Shown here: piece after piece, positions 1-8,803 of the stretch | Numbering within the stretch: the stretch's first letter is position 1 | How the letters are laid out: each line of letters starts with the position of its first letter | DNA from: Streptomyces sp. CB02959 | GTDB lineage: Bacteria; Actinomycetota; Actinomycetes; Streptomycetales; Streptomycetaceae | Direction: 5' to 3' | Length of the DNA stretch: 55,547 nucleotides | Assembly (NCBI RefSeq): GCF_002803155.1 | Contig: NZ_NNBP01000047.1 | Coordinates: 1 to 55,547, forward strand | Made by a program: the position numbers and the translations under genes | The notes under the pieces: model-generated | The model's input: the letters and a program-made list of their open reading frames with translations, nothing else | Database searches by the model: none | Told to the model about the DNA's origin: nothing

Positions 1-330
1 CGCACGGACTCCACCCACGTTTCCGAACCCGCCACCGCCGAGATCAAACGCATGTACGTGAACCCCGCAGCCCGCGGCCACGGAGGTCGGCCGATGGGTC
101 CTTGAAACCCTGGAGCGCGACGCGCGCCAGCAGGGAATGACCAAGGCCATTTTGGAGACGGGCGTCCACAACTACGCAGCGCTTGCTCTCTACACCCGCT
201 GTGGATACACCCCAGTCGAGCCCTACGTACTTGGCCGACGACCCCACGATCAACCGGGCTCTGACGAAGACCTTGAACCCACCGCCGCAGGGCCACCAGC
301 GCAGCGACGGGCTGGTGTAGCCGGACGGGA
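1..330 (+). pseudogene. GNAT acetyltransferase, 3' fragment, frameshifted
   Basis: The window opens inside a GNAT-type N-acetyltransferase. The first frame reads EIKRMYVNPAARGHGG, the acetyl-CoA binding motif region of the fold (usually R/Q-x-x-G-x-G/A), and then hits a stop near 112. Reading resumes in another frame with VLETLERDARQQGMTKAILE and LALYTRCGYTPVEPY, the typical beta5-alpha4 end of GNAT proteins. A second shift near 228 would give a plausible tail ending at the TAG about position 321. The 5' end is outside the window. Two frame breaks in 330 bp mean the gene is dead, unless the reads are poor. The family call is firm; the substrate is unknown. Confidence 0.65.
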
Positions 331-475
331 CGCCGCGCCCGCCCAGATTGTTGCTGCGCCGCGGGCGGTTGCGCGGGCCCGGGCCGGGCCGATGAGAAGG
401 GCCGTTCGACCTCCATGACCTCTTGATCTCGGCGTTCTTGCCGCCCCCGAGGCCGCGCCGACCGTCTCGGCGGAC

Positions 476-1474
476 TTGGGAAGCTGCGGTGCTCGTTGTG
501 CGCCCGGTCAGGATCCGGCTGCCGCTGCCGGCACTCACAATCTCCGCCTCACGCACCTGACGTTCTACGGCCGGCCCAGCCCAGGCGGTCGAGGTCCGGA
601 TGGCAGGGCACAGCCTCGTTGCGGTCAGCCGTCGGCCTCAGCCACGGAAACCGCACCTACGGCTGACCGCCCGTACGCACACCTCAGCAATGCGGCTCTG
701 CACGAAGCGATTCGCAAGACTGCCACGGCAGCCCGCGCTACCCGGACGGCAGCCGAATAGGCGGAGGCATCAGCCGACCGCGCCGGCCAACAAGCCGCAG
801 CGGGAACAGGTCCGAACGAGCTCGCCCTCAATCGGAGGCACCAGGACCTCACCGCCCGCGCCGAGGTGATCCGCGAAGTCCGTACCCTCACGGACGTGGT
901 CGCCCAGCACACCCACGCACAGCGGGAAGTGGAAGAACGACTGCACCAGCTTGACCAGCAGTTGACTGCCACCGGCCGGTTCGGCCGTCTCGCACTACGT
1001 GGTGAGGACCGCGTTCACGCCGAGGCCGAACGCGGAACGCTCCAGCAGCAGCGCATCGAAGCCGCGCGTGAACTGGAGACACTGCATGGCCGCCTCCATG
1101 AGCTTTCTGCCGTTGCCGGACCCGGCGAGGAGCACGACGTCGTGTTCGCAGAAGCAGAGAGACTGAAGCGCGACAGACCAGCGCTCGTAGGTCGTGCCCA
1201 GGACATGGACATCCAGACCGCCAAGCGCGCCCGTGTTGAGGCGACGAAGGCCCGCAACACTGCCCGGGGGCAGCACACAGAGAATCCGGGCTGCACGACG
1301 AACTGTCCCGGCGCGCGGAGGCGCCGACCGACCGTGAGGAGTGCCCGGAACCGCGTTCTGCGTCTCGTTACGCCAACCACGCTGCCATGGAAATTCAGCA
1401 GCATCACGAGGTACCAGAAGCTCCCTCAGCTGAATCGTTGCTGTAGCCGAGGCCGGTCGCGGCGAGTTTGTTAG
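476..1474 (+). pseudogene. Decayed coiled-coil protein, one in-frame stop
   Basis: One frame runs through two stretches (476-760 and from about 761 on) separated only by a TAG at 758-760. The conceptual product is rich in Ala, Arg, Glu and Gln, e.g. LSNAALHEAIRKTATAAR, then QREVEERLHQLDQQL and a run up to about position 1290 that looks like a long coiled coil. Composition after about 1290 becomes Arg/Pro/Cys rich and no longer looks coding. The motif TGRFGRLALRG followed by heptads resembles C-terminal parts of plasmid relaxase or mobilisation proteins of actinomycetes, but this is a weak inference. No clear start codon or ribosome binding site is seen. Confidence 0.4.
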
Positions 1475-2445
1475 AGCAGGCCGAATACGGTCTGTCGGGC
1501 GGACCATGCCAAGGCGCTCTGGGTTCGGTGGGATAGGCCGAGTCGGTTCCAATGGAAGATGACATGGAGGGCGAGGATTTGCCGCAGTCCGCGATCGAGC
1601 TGTCCAGCATGGGCTGCGGCGCCGAGCGCTGCGCCTGTGTCGCGGAAGGCCGATACCCAGGTGGCGACTGGGTGGAGAGGACCGTCGACGGCCAGGTTGG
1701 GTCCCTCAGGAGCGGTGCTGGCCTGGAGCAGGGTACGGAGCTGTTGAACCAGTTGCAGGCGGCGTTCTTCGGGGATTTCCTCGGCTGCGGAACGGCCCTC
1801 GTCGCTGATGACACGATCCCAGACGTCACCAGCTTCGTACCATTCCAGGCCAGCGCCCCGCATCATGGCCGAGCACAGGAGAACGGAGAGCTCGCGGCGG
1901 CCAAGGACGATGTCGGGGCGAGCGGCCAAGCGGAGAATTTCGCGGCTGTCGGCGATGAACAGTTCGTGGGCGGTGCCGATGCCGAGGGTGCCGCCGAAGG
2001 CCGCGGTCTCCGGTTCGTAGATGCCAGGCCACCATCGCTTCACGTGATGGTGCTCCCGTAGCCGGTCGAGTGCCGCGCTGACGTCGGCTACGGCGGTGGA
2101 GCCGGGCCGCGGGTGGAGGCGCAGGCGCCAGCAGGGGTGCTTGCGGATGAACCACCAGCCGGTGAGGGAGCCGGCCTTTGGGGCCTGGCTCAGCACGGGT
2201 TCCAGGTAGGTGGCTGCGGTGGATTCGGCGGCGGACCAGTCCGGGAATTCGACGAAGATCTGCTGCCAACCGAGCTGGCTGGTCTGGTGCGCGAGAGCAT
2301 CGTGTCCGGCCTGCTGGAATAGCTCGACTGCATCCGCCAAGTGTGCCGGATGCATGTGGGCCCTTTGGGCAATCTCGTCCAGGGAGTGACCGGCCAAGAC
2401 GTCGAGGACGGCGCGGTCGATGGCGGTCAGTCGATCAACAGGCAT
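1471..2445 (-). CDS. Stand-alone thiopeptide-type bacteriocin biosynthesis protein (SpaB_C-like)
   Basis: About 324 aa. The N-terminal 50 residues form a small helical segment (DRLTAIDRAVLDVLAGHSL, sigma-like HTH flavour). From about residue 60 it has the hallmarks of the SpaB_C/thiopeptide-type bacteriocin family: WQQIFVEFPDW, a GWWFIRKHPCWRLRL strand, a WWPGIYEPETAAFGG loop and a C-terminal LHVIFHWNRLGL helix. In class I lanthipeptide enzymes this fold removes glutamate from glutamylated Ser/Thr to give dehydroamino acids. The gene starts 19 bp inside the end of lanC, so it is co-translated with it; ATG at 2454 is an alternative start. The neighbouring LanB already carries its own SpaB_C domain, so this is a second copy. 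It could be an elimination partner or a precursor-binding helper. Confidence 0.8.
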   Translation of the reverse strand: MPVDRLTAIDRAVLDVLAGHSLDEIAQRAHMHPAHLADAVELFQQAGHDALAHQTSQLGWQQIFVEFPDWSAAESTAATYLEPVLSQAPKAGSLTGWWFIRKHPCWRLRLHPRPGSTAVADVSAALDRLREHHHVKRWWPGIYEPETAAFGGTLGIGTAHELFIADSREILRLAARPDIVLGRRELSVLLCSAMMRGAGLEWYEAGDVWDRVISDEGRSAAEEIPEERRLQLVQQLRTLLQASTAPEGPNLAVDGPLHPVATWVSAFRDTGAALGAAAHAGQLDRGLRQILALHVIFHWNRLGLSHRTQSALAWSARQTVFGLL

Positions 2446-3656
2446 GCATCCCATCCCGTCTGAGTGATCAGTGCGCCCGCGGTCAACGAGGACAGGGCGA
2501 GTGCGCAGCCGCCGTTGCCCGTCAGCAGTCCCACATTCTGGTTGGGCGTTGTGCGGATGAGGGTGGTGAGGGTTTCGCCCAAGCGGGGCAGCAGCTGACG
2601 CAGGTGGGGGTAGGGGCTGTCATGGGCGGCGCGGGCCGTGGTCTGGTAGACGCCGGCCCAGCCGTGGCAGAGCGAGGTGTCGCGGATGAGGGCGAGTTGC
2701 TCCGGGTCGGTCATGGCCAGGTAGAGCGCGGCCTCGTACATGTGCTGGAGCCCGCGGTCGCCCAGGGCGATGCCGGCGAGTTGGCCGGCGCGGGCGATGC
2801 CGGGGGTGCCGTAGCACCAGCTCGGGCGGCCGGCTCCACGTTGATGTGTCCGACCGGACGAGAACTCTTCCAGGGTGAGGTGCAGTGGCCACCAGGGGCC
2901 GCGTTCCCCGTCCTGTCGCCAGGCATCGAGGTGGGAGCAGATGGTGTCAATGGCCTCGTGCTGCCCGTCGACGCTGACGCCGCGACGCAGGGCTTGGGCG
3001 AGGAGCAGCAGGGGGCCGCTGATGCCGTGTGCCACCCCGAGATTCCCGTGGCCTTGGGCGAATTCCGTGCTGGTGCCGCGGTTGGGGTCGTGTGCGACCC
3101 ACCAGCCGGGCAGCCGGTGGCCGTTGATGGCCACGGGGTGGGTGAGGGCGACGAGGTAGTGCAGGACCTGTTCCAGTGCGCTGCTGGTGGGGTCTGCACG
3201 GAGGAGGTAGGCGCCGATGCCGGTCAGGCCGCAGAAGAGGTCGTACTCGGCGAAGGTGGTCAGCTGGCCGCGATGTATCCGGGCGAGCGCTCTTTCGGTG
3301 CGTTGGTGGGCCAGGGTGGTGACGTGGTGGTGGAGTTTTTCCCACGCGGTGCAGTAGAGGTCTTGGAAGCGCCCGTGGGGCACGGTGTTGAGCAGGACGA
3401 AGGCGAGGGCGGGGGCACCGCGGAACAGGCCCGCGGTGTCGGTGGCGTCGAGTTCGCCGGCGGCGGCGTGGTTGATCCAGCGGTGCGCCAGTTTCCAGGG
3501 CCCGGTCCGGGCCTGGGCGCGTTCGATGTGCAGCAGCGCGATGCCGGCTGCTCCGTCGGCCAGTGACTGTCCTTCGAGATTCTGACCTGGGGGTGGGGCG
3601 GACAGAACGGTGGCGTATCTGCTGGCTATGTGTGCGGCTTGGGCTTTGGTGGTCAT
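2427..3656 (-). CDS. lanC: Lanthionine synthetase C family protein (LanC cyclase)
   Basis: 409 aa, normal for LanC. The enzyme adds Cys thiols onto dehydrated Ser/Thr to make the thioether rings. Visible family signatures, in order: FCGLTGIGAYLLR, GHGNLGVAHGISGPLLLL, PSWCYGTPGIARAG and SLCHGWAGVY. The Cys of WCYG and the Cys-His of CHG are the zinc ligands, and the AHG histidine is also conserved. The ATG at 3656 overlaps the TGA of lanB (ATGA), which fixes the start and shows translational coupling; the longer upstream reading frame is only lanB antiphase sequence. All key residues are present, so it should be active. Confidence 0.9.
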   Translation of the reverse strand: MTTKAQAAHIASRYATVLSAPPPGQNLEGQSLADGAAGIALLHIERAQARTGPWKLAHRWINHAAAGELDATDTAGLFRGAPALAFVLLNTVPHGRFQDLYCTAWEKLHHHVTTLAHQRTERALARIHRGQLTTFAEYDLFCGLTGIGAYLLRADPTSSALEQVLHYLVALTHPVAINGHRLPGWWVAHDPNRGTSTEFAQGHGNLGVAHGISGPLLLLAQALRRGVSVDGQHEAIDTICSHLDAWRQDGERGPWWPLHLTLEEFSSGRTHQRGAGRPSWCYGTPGIARAGQLAGIALGDRGLQHMYEAALYLAMTDPEQLALIRDTSLCHGWAGVYQTTARAAHDSPYPHLRQLLPRLGETLTTLIRTTPNQNVGLLTGNGGCALALSSLTAGALITQTGWDACLLID

Positions 3657-6600
3657 GTGGTTCTCCGGGCGGTGTGGCTGAGGGCTGCGGTGCGCGCCAG
3701 CCGGAGGGTGAGGGCTTCGGCCCTCGGGTCGGGGCCGAGGGCGCGGATGTGGTGGGCGTGGAGCAGGGAGCGCAGCACGGTGAGCGGGTGGCGTTGTCCG
3801 GCCAGGGCTCGGCGGTAGGCAGCCAGGGCTGCGGCGCGGGCTTCCCACACTGCGTTCATCGACGTGCCATGTGTCGTCGTCGTGAACGGGCCGGTTGCGC
3901 CGGGTTGGGTGGCGGTCAGGGTCTGTTCGCGCAGGGTGCGGTTCAACGGGCCGTGTTCTTGCGGGAGATGGTCGATGAGCCAGTGCAGGCCGGTGTCGGT
4001 GGTGGGGGCGAGATGGGTGGCGAGGTTGAGCAGGCTGGCGGCCGTGAGCGCTTCCGGCGCGAGCGCGTCGTCGTGGGCTGCGTAGCGGATCTGGGCCAGG
4101 GCGGCGGTGGAGTCGGCGGCGAAGACGTCGTGGGCGGCTTCCAGGGCTGGGCCGTGCCCGAAACGGCCCGTCTGCGGGGTGTAGCTGGACAAGGTGAGAT
4201 CGGCGATCAAGCCGGCACGGTGCAGGGCAGTTGCCCAGGCGTGCACGGCGTTGGCCGCCGAGCCGTAGGTTCCCTCGGGCAGGTGCAGGACGAGGACGAG
4301 GTGTCGGCCTGCTTCGGGGCGGGAGGCTTCACGGTGTCGTAGGAACCACCACGGCGGCGGTTGATCGAAGCGCGCCAGGAGAGCGGGCAGGTGGCGATCG
4401 AGGATCTCGTCGTGCCGCTGCGGATGGCTGTGAAGGTGCACGCGGAGATCCACTCCGGCCCCGGGCAGCCGGGAGTCGGACACGTCGATCGGATGCTGCG
4501 GTGAGGGCAGCGGGAGGCTCTGCTGCGGCTGGGCGCGCCGTAGGGGGAGCAGAATTTCGTGGGCGCGGCCGATCCACCCGTGTCGGTCCGGTTCAGGGGT
4601 CTCGCGCAGTTCGAGACGCTTGGCTTCGTGGAGGCGGGAGCGCAGCAGGTGGCGATGGACGGGATGCGCCAGGTCCAGAGGAAGACGCTGCTCCAGCTCG
4701 ACGAGCGCAACCCGAGCAGGCACGCGCATGCGGCGACGCCAGTCGGCCAACGCTTCCTCCCATTGCGGCATCTTGGCCGTGCGGGCGGGAAGTTCGGTCG
4801 CGGTCAGGAGCCATCGGGCCGGCGCCAGGATGGTTCGGCGATATCGCACCCGTGGCAGGTAGGGAAGTCGGCTGGCCGCGCCGAAGGAGAACGGGCAGTA
4901 CACGGCGAAGCGGGTGGTGGACACTTCGGCGAGGAACCGCGCCAGCGGGGGCGTTTGGATGCTGGCTTCCAGCACGTGGGGGATGTGCAGTTCGACCCGC
5001 CGGCCGGTGGAGCGCTGCACCAGGTGCAGGTGGCGGGCATCGGCAGTGACAGCCAGGTCCGCGAGGGCGATCACCTCCTTGTTGTCGCCCGGGCGGTGCT
5101 CGGCCAGCGGGACGACGGGCAGTAACTGCACGGTGCGGGAGATGTTGGCGTTGCGGTGCCGGCGCGGGGCGAAGCTGAGTTGCGCGGACACCGTGTCCTG
5201 CGAGGTGGGGCGGTAGGTGCGCGCCAGGGCGTCACGGTCCTCATGGGGCAAGAGGTAGGCGAATCGGCCCGCCATGCTGTTGGTGAGCCGTGGCACGCTG
5301 GTGACCCACACCTCGAACCTGCCGCGGTCCAGTTCCCGGGCGCTGGTCGCGTGGACTTCGAAGGCCACTTCCAGCCGGGGAGCGAACTCCGGCTCCTCGG
5401 AGCCGGTGGCGTGGGCCAGCTCGTCGATGTCCGCGTCCGTGAGCACCAGCTCCTCATGCCCGTCCATGAGGCCCTGCTGAAGGCGTGTCAGTAGTTTCTC
5501 GTCGCGGTTCGTCCACGGCTGGATCGACTTCTCACGCTCCGCTCCGACGTAGGTGGCCGGTAGGCCCAGCCCGTGATCGCCGACCAGGTTCAGGACCGGC
5601 ACGGATGCGCCGACACCGTAGCGAGCGCGGAAACGCCTGTGGTAGTCGCGCCATGCCGTGTGCCCGTAGGGGTGCGGGGTGGCCTGGTACAGCGCGGCCA
5701 CCGCGCTCTGAACTTCGGATACGACGGAGTGGGGGATCTGCACGTGGCCGTCCACCGTCGTGTCGACGAGGAGGGGCGCCGGAGCGATGACCGGGGCGCA
5801 GATGGCGTGCATCCGCTCGGCCGTGTCGACCAGCACGCCGCTGGAGGGCGCTTCGATGTTGACGGCGGCCTGGATACCGTCCAACTCGCGCACCAGAGGG
5901 CCCACGCCGGGGAGGGCGTGCGCATCGACCCGCTTCAGCTCGGCACAGGCATGGGCCAGGGCATCAACGGTGGTCATCGGGGCCCACAGGCTGGAGACCA
6001 GCAGGTGCTGCGCGATGAGATCACCGAGAAGTCCATCGACCTGCCCGGCGGAGGCAGTGGGGAACTGGGCGCGCATCTGGTCCCGCAGCTCCCGATAGGA
6101 CACAGGCACGGCGGCAGCGGTCAAGGCAGCTAGGACGGTGCGCCGCGCGGGAACGGACACCTCCACGGGCGCCATCAGCACCGCGCGCCCGTCCGCGGGC
6201 GGGCCCGCGGCCACGACCCGATCCCCGCGTACGACTGCGGTGTCGTTCGCCACGAACGACAGCCGCTCCACCACGGCTATGTGACTGTGCAGTTGGCGGA
6301 TCACCTCGGCGAGCCAGGCGGCATCGGCGCGGGCCGTGGCGCGCGGCGGCCCGTGCCACCGCACCTGCGCAGTCGGGCCTACTGTGAGGGGGGCTATGCC
6401 GGCGAACAGGCCGAACGGGGTGGCGCGGTGCTGCCACCGCAGCAGGTAGGAAGCAACCGACAGCACGGTCCGTTGGATCTGCCGTGGTCGCTTCTGCACC
6501 CCACCCACGATGTTCTCGACTGCCTGGCACAACACCGGGGTGGCCACCTGCACGGCACCCCGCACGTCGGCGTCCTGCCAGACGCTGCAGAGCCACGCAC

Positions 6601-6715
6601 GGGCGACGGCTGAGTCCCCCAGGCCGCGCGGGAGGCCGATGACGCCGGGGCGTGTGGTGGCGCGCAGCATGGCGCCGCCGTCGTACTTGTAGGTCACCGG
6701 AGGGAAAGCGGGCAC
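3653..6715 (-). CDS. lanB: Lantibiotic dehydratase, full-length LanB with C-terminal elimination domain
   Basis: 1020 aa, the size of full-length class I LanB. The N-terminal ~700 residues match the Lant_dehydr_N glutamylation domain (RPGVIGLPRGLGDSAVARAW near the start, the LLRWQHRATPFGLFAGI block that is diagnostic of the family, then SMAGRFAYLLPHEDRD and RYRRTILAPARW). The last ~280 residues form the SpaB_C elimination domain (LRVHLHSHPQRHDEIL, PPWWFLRHREAS, LVLHLPEGTYGSAA). Together they dehydrate Ser/Thr of the precursor using glutamyl-tRNA. GTG at 6715 is chosen because GAAGGAG lies 5 bases upstream; a TTG at 6739 has no such site. It follows the precursor gene across an 84-bp gap holding a strong hairpin, and overlaps lanC by ATGA. 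Confidence 0.92.
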   Translation of the reverse strand: MPAFPPVTYKYDGGAMLRATTRPGVIGLPRGLGDSAVARAWLCSVWQDADVRGAVQVATPVLCQAVENIVGGVQKRPRQIQRTVLSVASYLLRWQHRATPFGLFAGIAPLTVGPTAQVRWHGPPRATARADAAWLAEVIRQLHSHIAVVERLSFVANDTAVVRGDRVVAAGPPADGRAVLMAPVEVSVPARRTVLAALTAAAVPVSYRELRDQMRAQFPTASAGQVDGLLGDLIAQHLLVSSLWAPMTTVDALAHACAELKRVDAHALPGVGPLVRELDGIQAAVNIEAPSSGVLVDTAERMHAICAPVIAPAPLLVDTTVDGHVQIPHSVVSEVQSAVAALYQATPHPYGHTAWRDYHRRFRARYGVGASVPVLNLVGDHGLGLPATYVGAEREKSIQPWTNRDEKLLTRLQQGLMDGHEELVLTDADIDELAHATGSEEPEFAPRLEVAFEVHATSARELDRGRFEVWVTSVPRLTNSMAGRFAYLLPHEDRDALARTYRPTSQDTVSAQLSFAPRRHRNANISRTVQLLPVVPLAEHRPGDNKEVIALADLAVTADARHLHLVQRSTGRRVELHIPHVLEASIQTPPLARFLAEVSTTRFAVYCPFSFGAASRLPYLPRVRYRRTILAPARWLLTATELPARTAKMPQWEEALADWRRRMRVPARVALVELEQRLPLDLAHPVHRHLLRSRLHEAKRLELRETPEPDRHGWIGRAHEILLPLRRAQPQQSLPLPSPQHPIDVSDSRLPGAGVDLRVHLHSHPQRHDEILDRHLPALLARFDQPPPWWFLRHREASRPEAGRHLVLVLHLPEGTYGSAANAVHAWATALHRAGLIADLTLSSYTPQTGRFGHGPALEAAHDVFAADSTAALAQIRYAAHDDALAPEALTAASLLNLATHLAPTTDTGLHWLIDHLPQEHGPLNRTLREQTLTATQPGATGPFTTTTHGTSMNAVWEARAAALAAYRRALAGQRHPLTVLRSLLHAHHIRALGPDPRAEALTLRLARTAALSHTARRTT

Positions 6716-6753
6716 GCTGGCTCCTTCGACGGTGGGCAAGCAGGGCCGGAAGT

Positions 6754-6789
6754 GCTGGTGTGCCGGGCTGATGAGCCCGGCACACCAGC
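6754..6789 (-). terminator. Hairpin between precursor gene and lanB (attenuator)
   Basis: Perfect 16-bp inverted repeat (6754-6769 and 6774-6789) with a 4-base loop, GC-rich, placed in the only sizeable gap of the lanthipeptide operon, right after the precursor stop. It has no U-tract on the minus strand, as is common in Streptomyces terminators. In lantibiotic operons a leaky terminator here lets the peptide be made in large excess over its enzymes; that role is inferred from position. Confidence 0.8.
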
Positions 6790-6799
6790 GAGGAGCCGA

Positions 6800-6988
6800 T
6801 CAGGCCGGGTCCTCCGTGAACGACGTGCAGGCCGAAGCCCCGTTGGCGCAGGTGTTTCCGCACCCGTCGTTGGTGGCGCAGAGCAGCTTGCCGTGCGGGT
6901 GGGCGGCGACGATGACCTTCACGTCCAGCGGCGCGAAGTCCTCCTCACCGTCGACCTCCGTCGGATCGAGCAGCGCGGTGTGAATCAT
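6800..6988 (-). CDS. FxLD-type lanthipeptide precursor peptide
   Basis: 62 aa. The acidic leader (residues 1-34) contains F18-A-P-L21-D22-V23, a variant of the FxLD motif that names this class I precursor family (one residue longer between F and L). The core is about residues 35-62: LLCATNDGCGNTC followed by ANGASACTSFTEDPA. The NDGCGNTC...ACTS pattern is typical of the FxLD core. Ring partners available are Cys37, Cys43, Cys47 and Cys54 with Thr39, Thr46, Ser52, Thr55, Ser56 and Thr58. A strong site (GGGGAGGA, 4 bases before the ATG) supports the start. It lies 50 bp after the methyltransferase gene and before lanB. No protease or transporter gene is visible nearby, so leader removal and export must be provided from elsewhere. 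Confidence 0.88.
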   Translation of the reverse strand: MIHTALLDPTEVDGEEDFAPLDVKVIVAAHPHGKLLCATNDGCGNTCANGASACTSFTEDPA

Positions 6989-7038
6989 GATTCCTCCCCT
7001 TCGTTGATGGAGTGGTGCATGACGACCTGGCCCTGCGG

Positions 7039-8253
7039 TTAGTGAGTGGGCCAGGAGAGCGAGATCCGGCAGTGCACCTTGTCGATGACCCGGTCACCGT
7101 GGACCTGGTCATCGCTGGTGTTGGCCGGATAGACCCGGATGACCGGGCTGGGGCCGCCGCGGCGGCTGGCTTCCCAGGCACGCAGCTGCTGCGCCATGTC
7201 TTCGGCGAGTTGCTGTGCGTGGGCCCCCAGGGCGTGGACGCCGAACTCGGAGTTCTCGCCGTCCGCGGTGCGGCGGTAGACGACGTAGCCGAAGCTGTCG
7301 TTCTCCACGGCAGCCAGGGAGAAGCCGGGGTTGGTCGGGGCGACGATGCCGGAGTCGAGTTCCTTGTCCAGCACCATGGTGCAGAAGCCCGGCAGCCCGA
7401 TGGCCAGGTGCATCTGAAGTGTGTCCAGCAGTTCCCCGCGCCCGATGGTGACGCCGGTCCACAGCTCGACCCGCGGCGTGGTGACCGCGTTGTCGAGCTG
7501 GCTGGGCTCGATCGGGATGCCGTCGTCGAACCGCAGACCGATCTCGGGGCTGCCAGCAACCAGGAGCAGCTTCACCTCGTGGGCGGTGGCGCCCTGCATC
7601 GGCACGAAGCCGCAGATCTTCGCCGACTCGCTCTCCAGGTGCCCACCGCGGCGGACGAAGGCGACGGAACGGGTCAGTCCCCGCATCCGCAGGGGAACAA
7701 CCAGCCGGCCTTCGGGAGCGAGCTGATCGAGCCAGGCCGCAGGGACGTCCCAGGCCCCAGCGGTGACCATGATGACGTCGACCTCTCCCAGACCGGGGAT
7801 CGGCTCGGCGGCATCGGCGGTGACGACGCGGACGCTCTTGTACCCCTGCTCGTCCAGCAGGCGCCGGCCCCGCTCGGTGACCTCGGGGTCGATGTCAACC
7901 GTCGTGACCTCGCCTCCATCACCCACCAACTCGGCCATGTAGGCGGCGTTCAGGCCACCAGAGCCGACCTCCAACACCCGCATGCCAGGCTGCAGTTTGG
8001 CTTGTTCCAGCATCATGGCCTGGATCTGCGGAGCGGAGACGCTGCTGATCTGCACGCCGTACTCGTCGGTCTTCGTGACAACTGCCGCGTAGGGCTCGTA
8101 GACCTTTTCGAAGGGTGCCTCAGGAGCGAAGGCGTGACGCGGGACCTTGCGCATCGCTACCTCGACCTCCGGCGTGACGAGCACGCCGTCCGCTCGTAGC
8201 TGGTCCATTACGGTGTTGCGCAGTGTCGTGGCCTGCTCGGTATCGACGGTCAT
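7039..8253 (-). CDS. Methyltransferase of the FxLD lanthipeptide system (PCMT-like)
   Basis: 404 aa. The N-terminal two thirds resemble protein L-isoaspartate O-methyltransferase: AMRKVPRHAFAPE, SVSAPQIQAMMLEQAKLQPG, then the SAM-binding loop VLEVGSGGLNAAYMAELVG and motif VTTVDIDPEVTERG, with DVIMVTAGAWDVP and WLDQLAPEGRLVVPL. The C-terminal ~170 residues (WTGVTIGRGELLDTLQ onward) are the extra domain seen in methyltransferases of FxLD and related peptide systems. Members probably methylate an Asp in the core, priming aspartimide or isoaspartate formation; the NDG in the precursor core is a fitting target (inference). ATG at 8253 is chosen because AAGGATC sits just upstream. First gene of the lanthipeptide operon. 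Confidence 0.87.
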   Translation of the reverse strand: MTVDTEQATTLRNTVMDQLRADGVLVTPEVEVAMRKVPRHAFAPEAPFEKVYEPYAAVVTKTDEYGVQISSVSAPQIQAMMLEQAKLQPGMRVLEVGSGGLNAAYMAELVGDGGEVTTVDIDPEVTERGRRLLDEQGYKSVRVVTADAAEPIPGLGEVDVIMVTAGAWDVPAAWLDQLAPEGRLVVPLRMRGLTRSVAFVRRGGHLESESAKICGFVPMQGATAHEVKLLLVAGSPEIGLRFDDGIPIEPSQLDNAVTTPRVELWTGVTIGRGELLDTLQMHLAIGLPGFCTMVLDKELDSGIVAPTNPGFSLAAVENDSFGYVVYRRTADGENSEFGVHALGAHAQQLAEDMAQQLRAWEASRRGGPSPVIRVYPANTSDDQVHGDRVIDKVHCRISLSWPTH

Positions 8254-8552
8254 GACGATCCTTCGTAGTGCGTTTCTGGAAAGCCGGCAGGCACCGGAAC
8301 AGTGCAGAAGCCGGCTGCGGACGACGCTATTGATTCGGACACCGCGTTGTGCGGTGCTCACCGACAGTGGCTGAGATGCGGCCATCGAGCAGAAGCAGAT
8401 CTCCTTCACGTTGGCGCATGTGGGTGATGTGGGGAGAGGCCGAACCGCTCCCCACCTTCCGGCGCCGAGCCTTGTGCCAGGACCAGCGGCGGGCAGTGCA
8501 CCCGAACCCCGGCGGGAGTGCGGGGTAGGGCAGGTCCAGTGGAGCTAGACCG
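8254..8552. promoter_or_regulatory. Upstream region of the lanthipeptide operon
   Basis: 299 bp with no convincing gene. It must hold the promoter of the methyltransferase-precursor-lanBC operon on the minus strand. I see no clear -35/-10 pair that I would defend. An 8-bp inverted repeat with an 11-base loop (8429-8436 and 8448-8455) could end transcripts coming from the small peptide gene at 8553-8723. Confidence 0.45.
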
Positions 8553-8723
8553 CTAGCTGTTCGGGTTCAGCGGGCACGGCTTGTCGCAATAGTCCTGACA
8601 GACGTGGGTCCGCTCGTCGTGCCGAAGGCCGATCACTTCTTGCCGTTGGGCATTGCCTCGACCGTTGTTGCGCCTGTCACCAGCGGTCTTCGCCGCCTTG
8701 ATGGTGTCCTTGCCCTTGCCCAC
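8553..8723 (-). CDS. Small Cys-ended peptide, 56 aa, unknown
   Basis: GTG start at 8723 with AAAGGA 5 bases upstream, ending at TAG 8553-8555. The first ~40 residues are basic and hydrophilic (KGKDTIKAAKTAGDRRNNGR); the last 18 are HVCQDYCDKPCPLNPNS-like, with three Cys, all in the tail. The gene lies 80 bp downstream of the DUF6082-like gene and upstream of the lanthipeptide operon on the same strand. Leader-plus-Cys-tail layout and position make it a candidate second RiPP precursor or a small metal-binding protein, but it has only one Thr and one Ser near the cysteines. No family recognised. Confidence 0.5.
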   Translation of the reverse strand: MGKGKDTIKAAKTAGDRRNNGRGNAQRQEVIGLRHDERTHVCQDYCDKPCPLNPNS

Positions 8724-8803
8724 GGTGTCCTTTCGAGTGGTAGTTCCGCAGTGCGGTGAAGGCCGCACGCAGCCTGCGAATTGCTGGAGTACCTCGGTGG
8801 GGA

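Noticed and set aside
2178..3566. Long plus-strand frame opposite lanC
   Set aside because: Gly/Val/Ala-rich with no motif; it is the antisense shadow of lanC, whose zinc motifs are clear.
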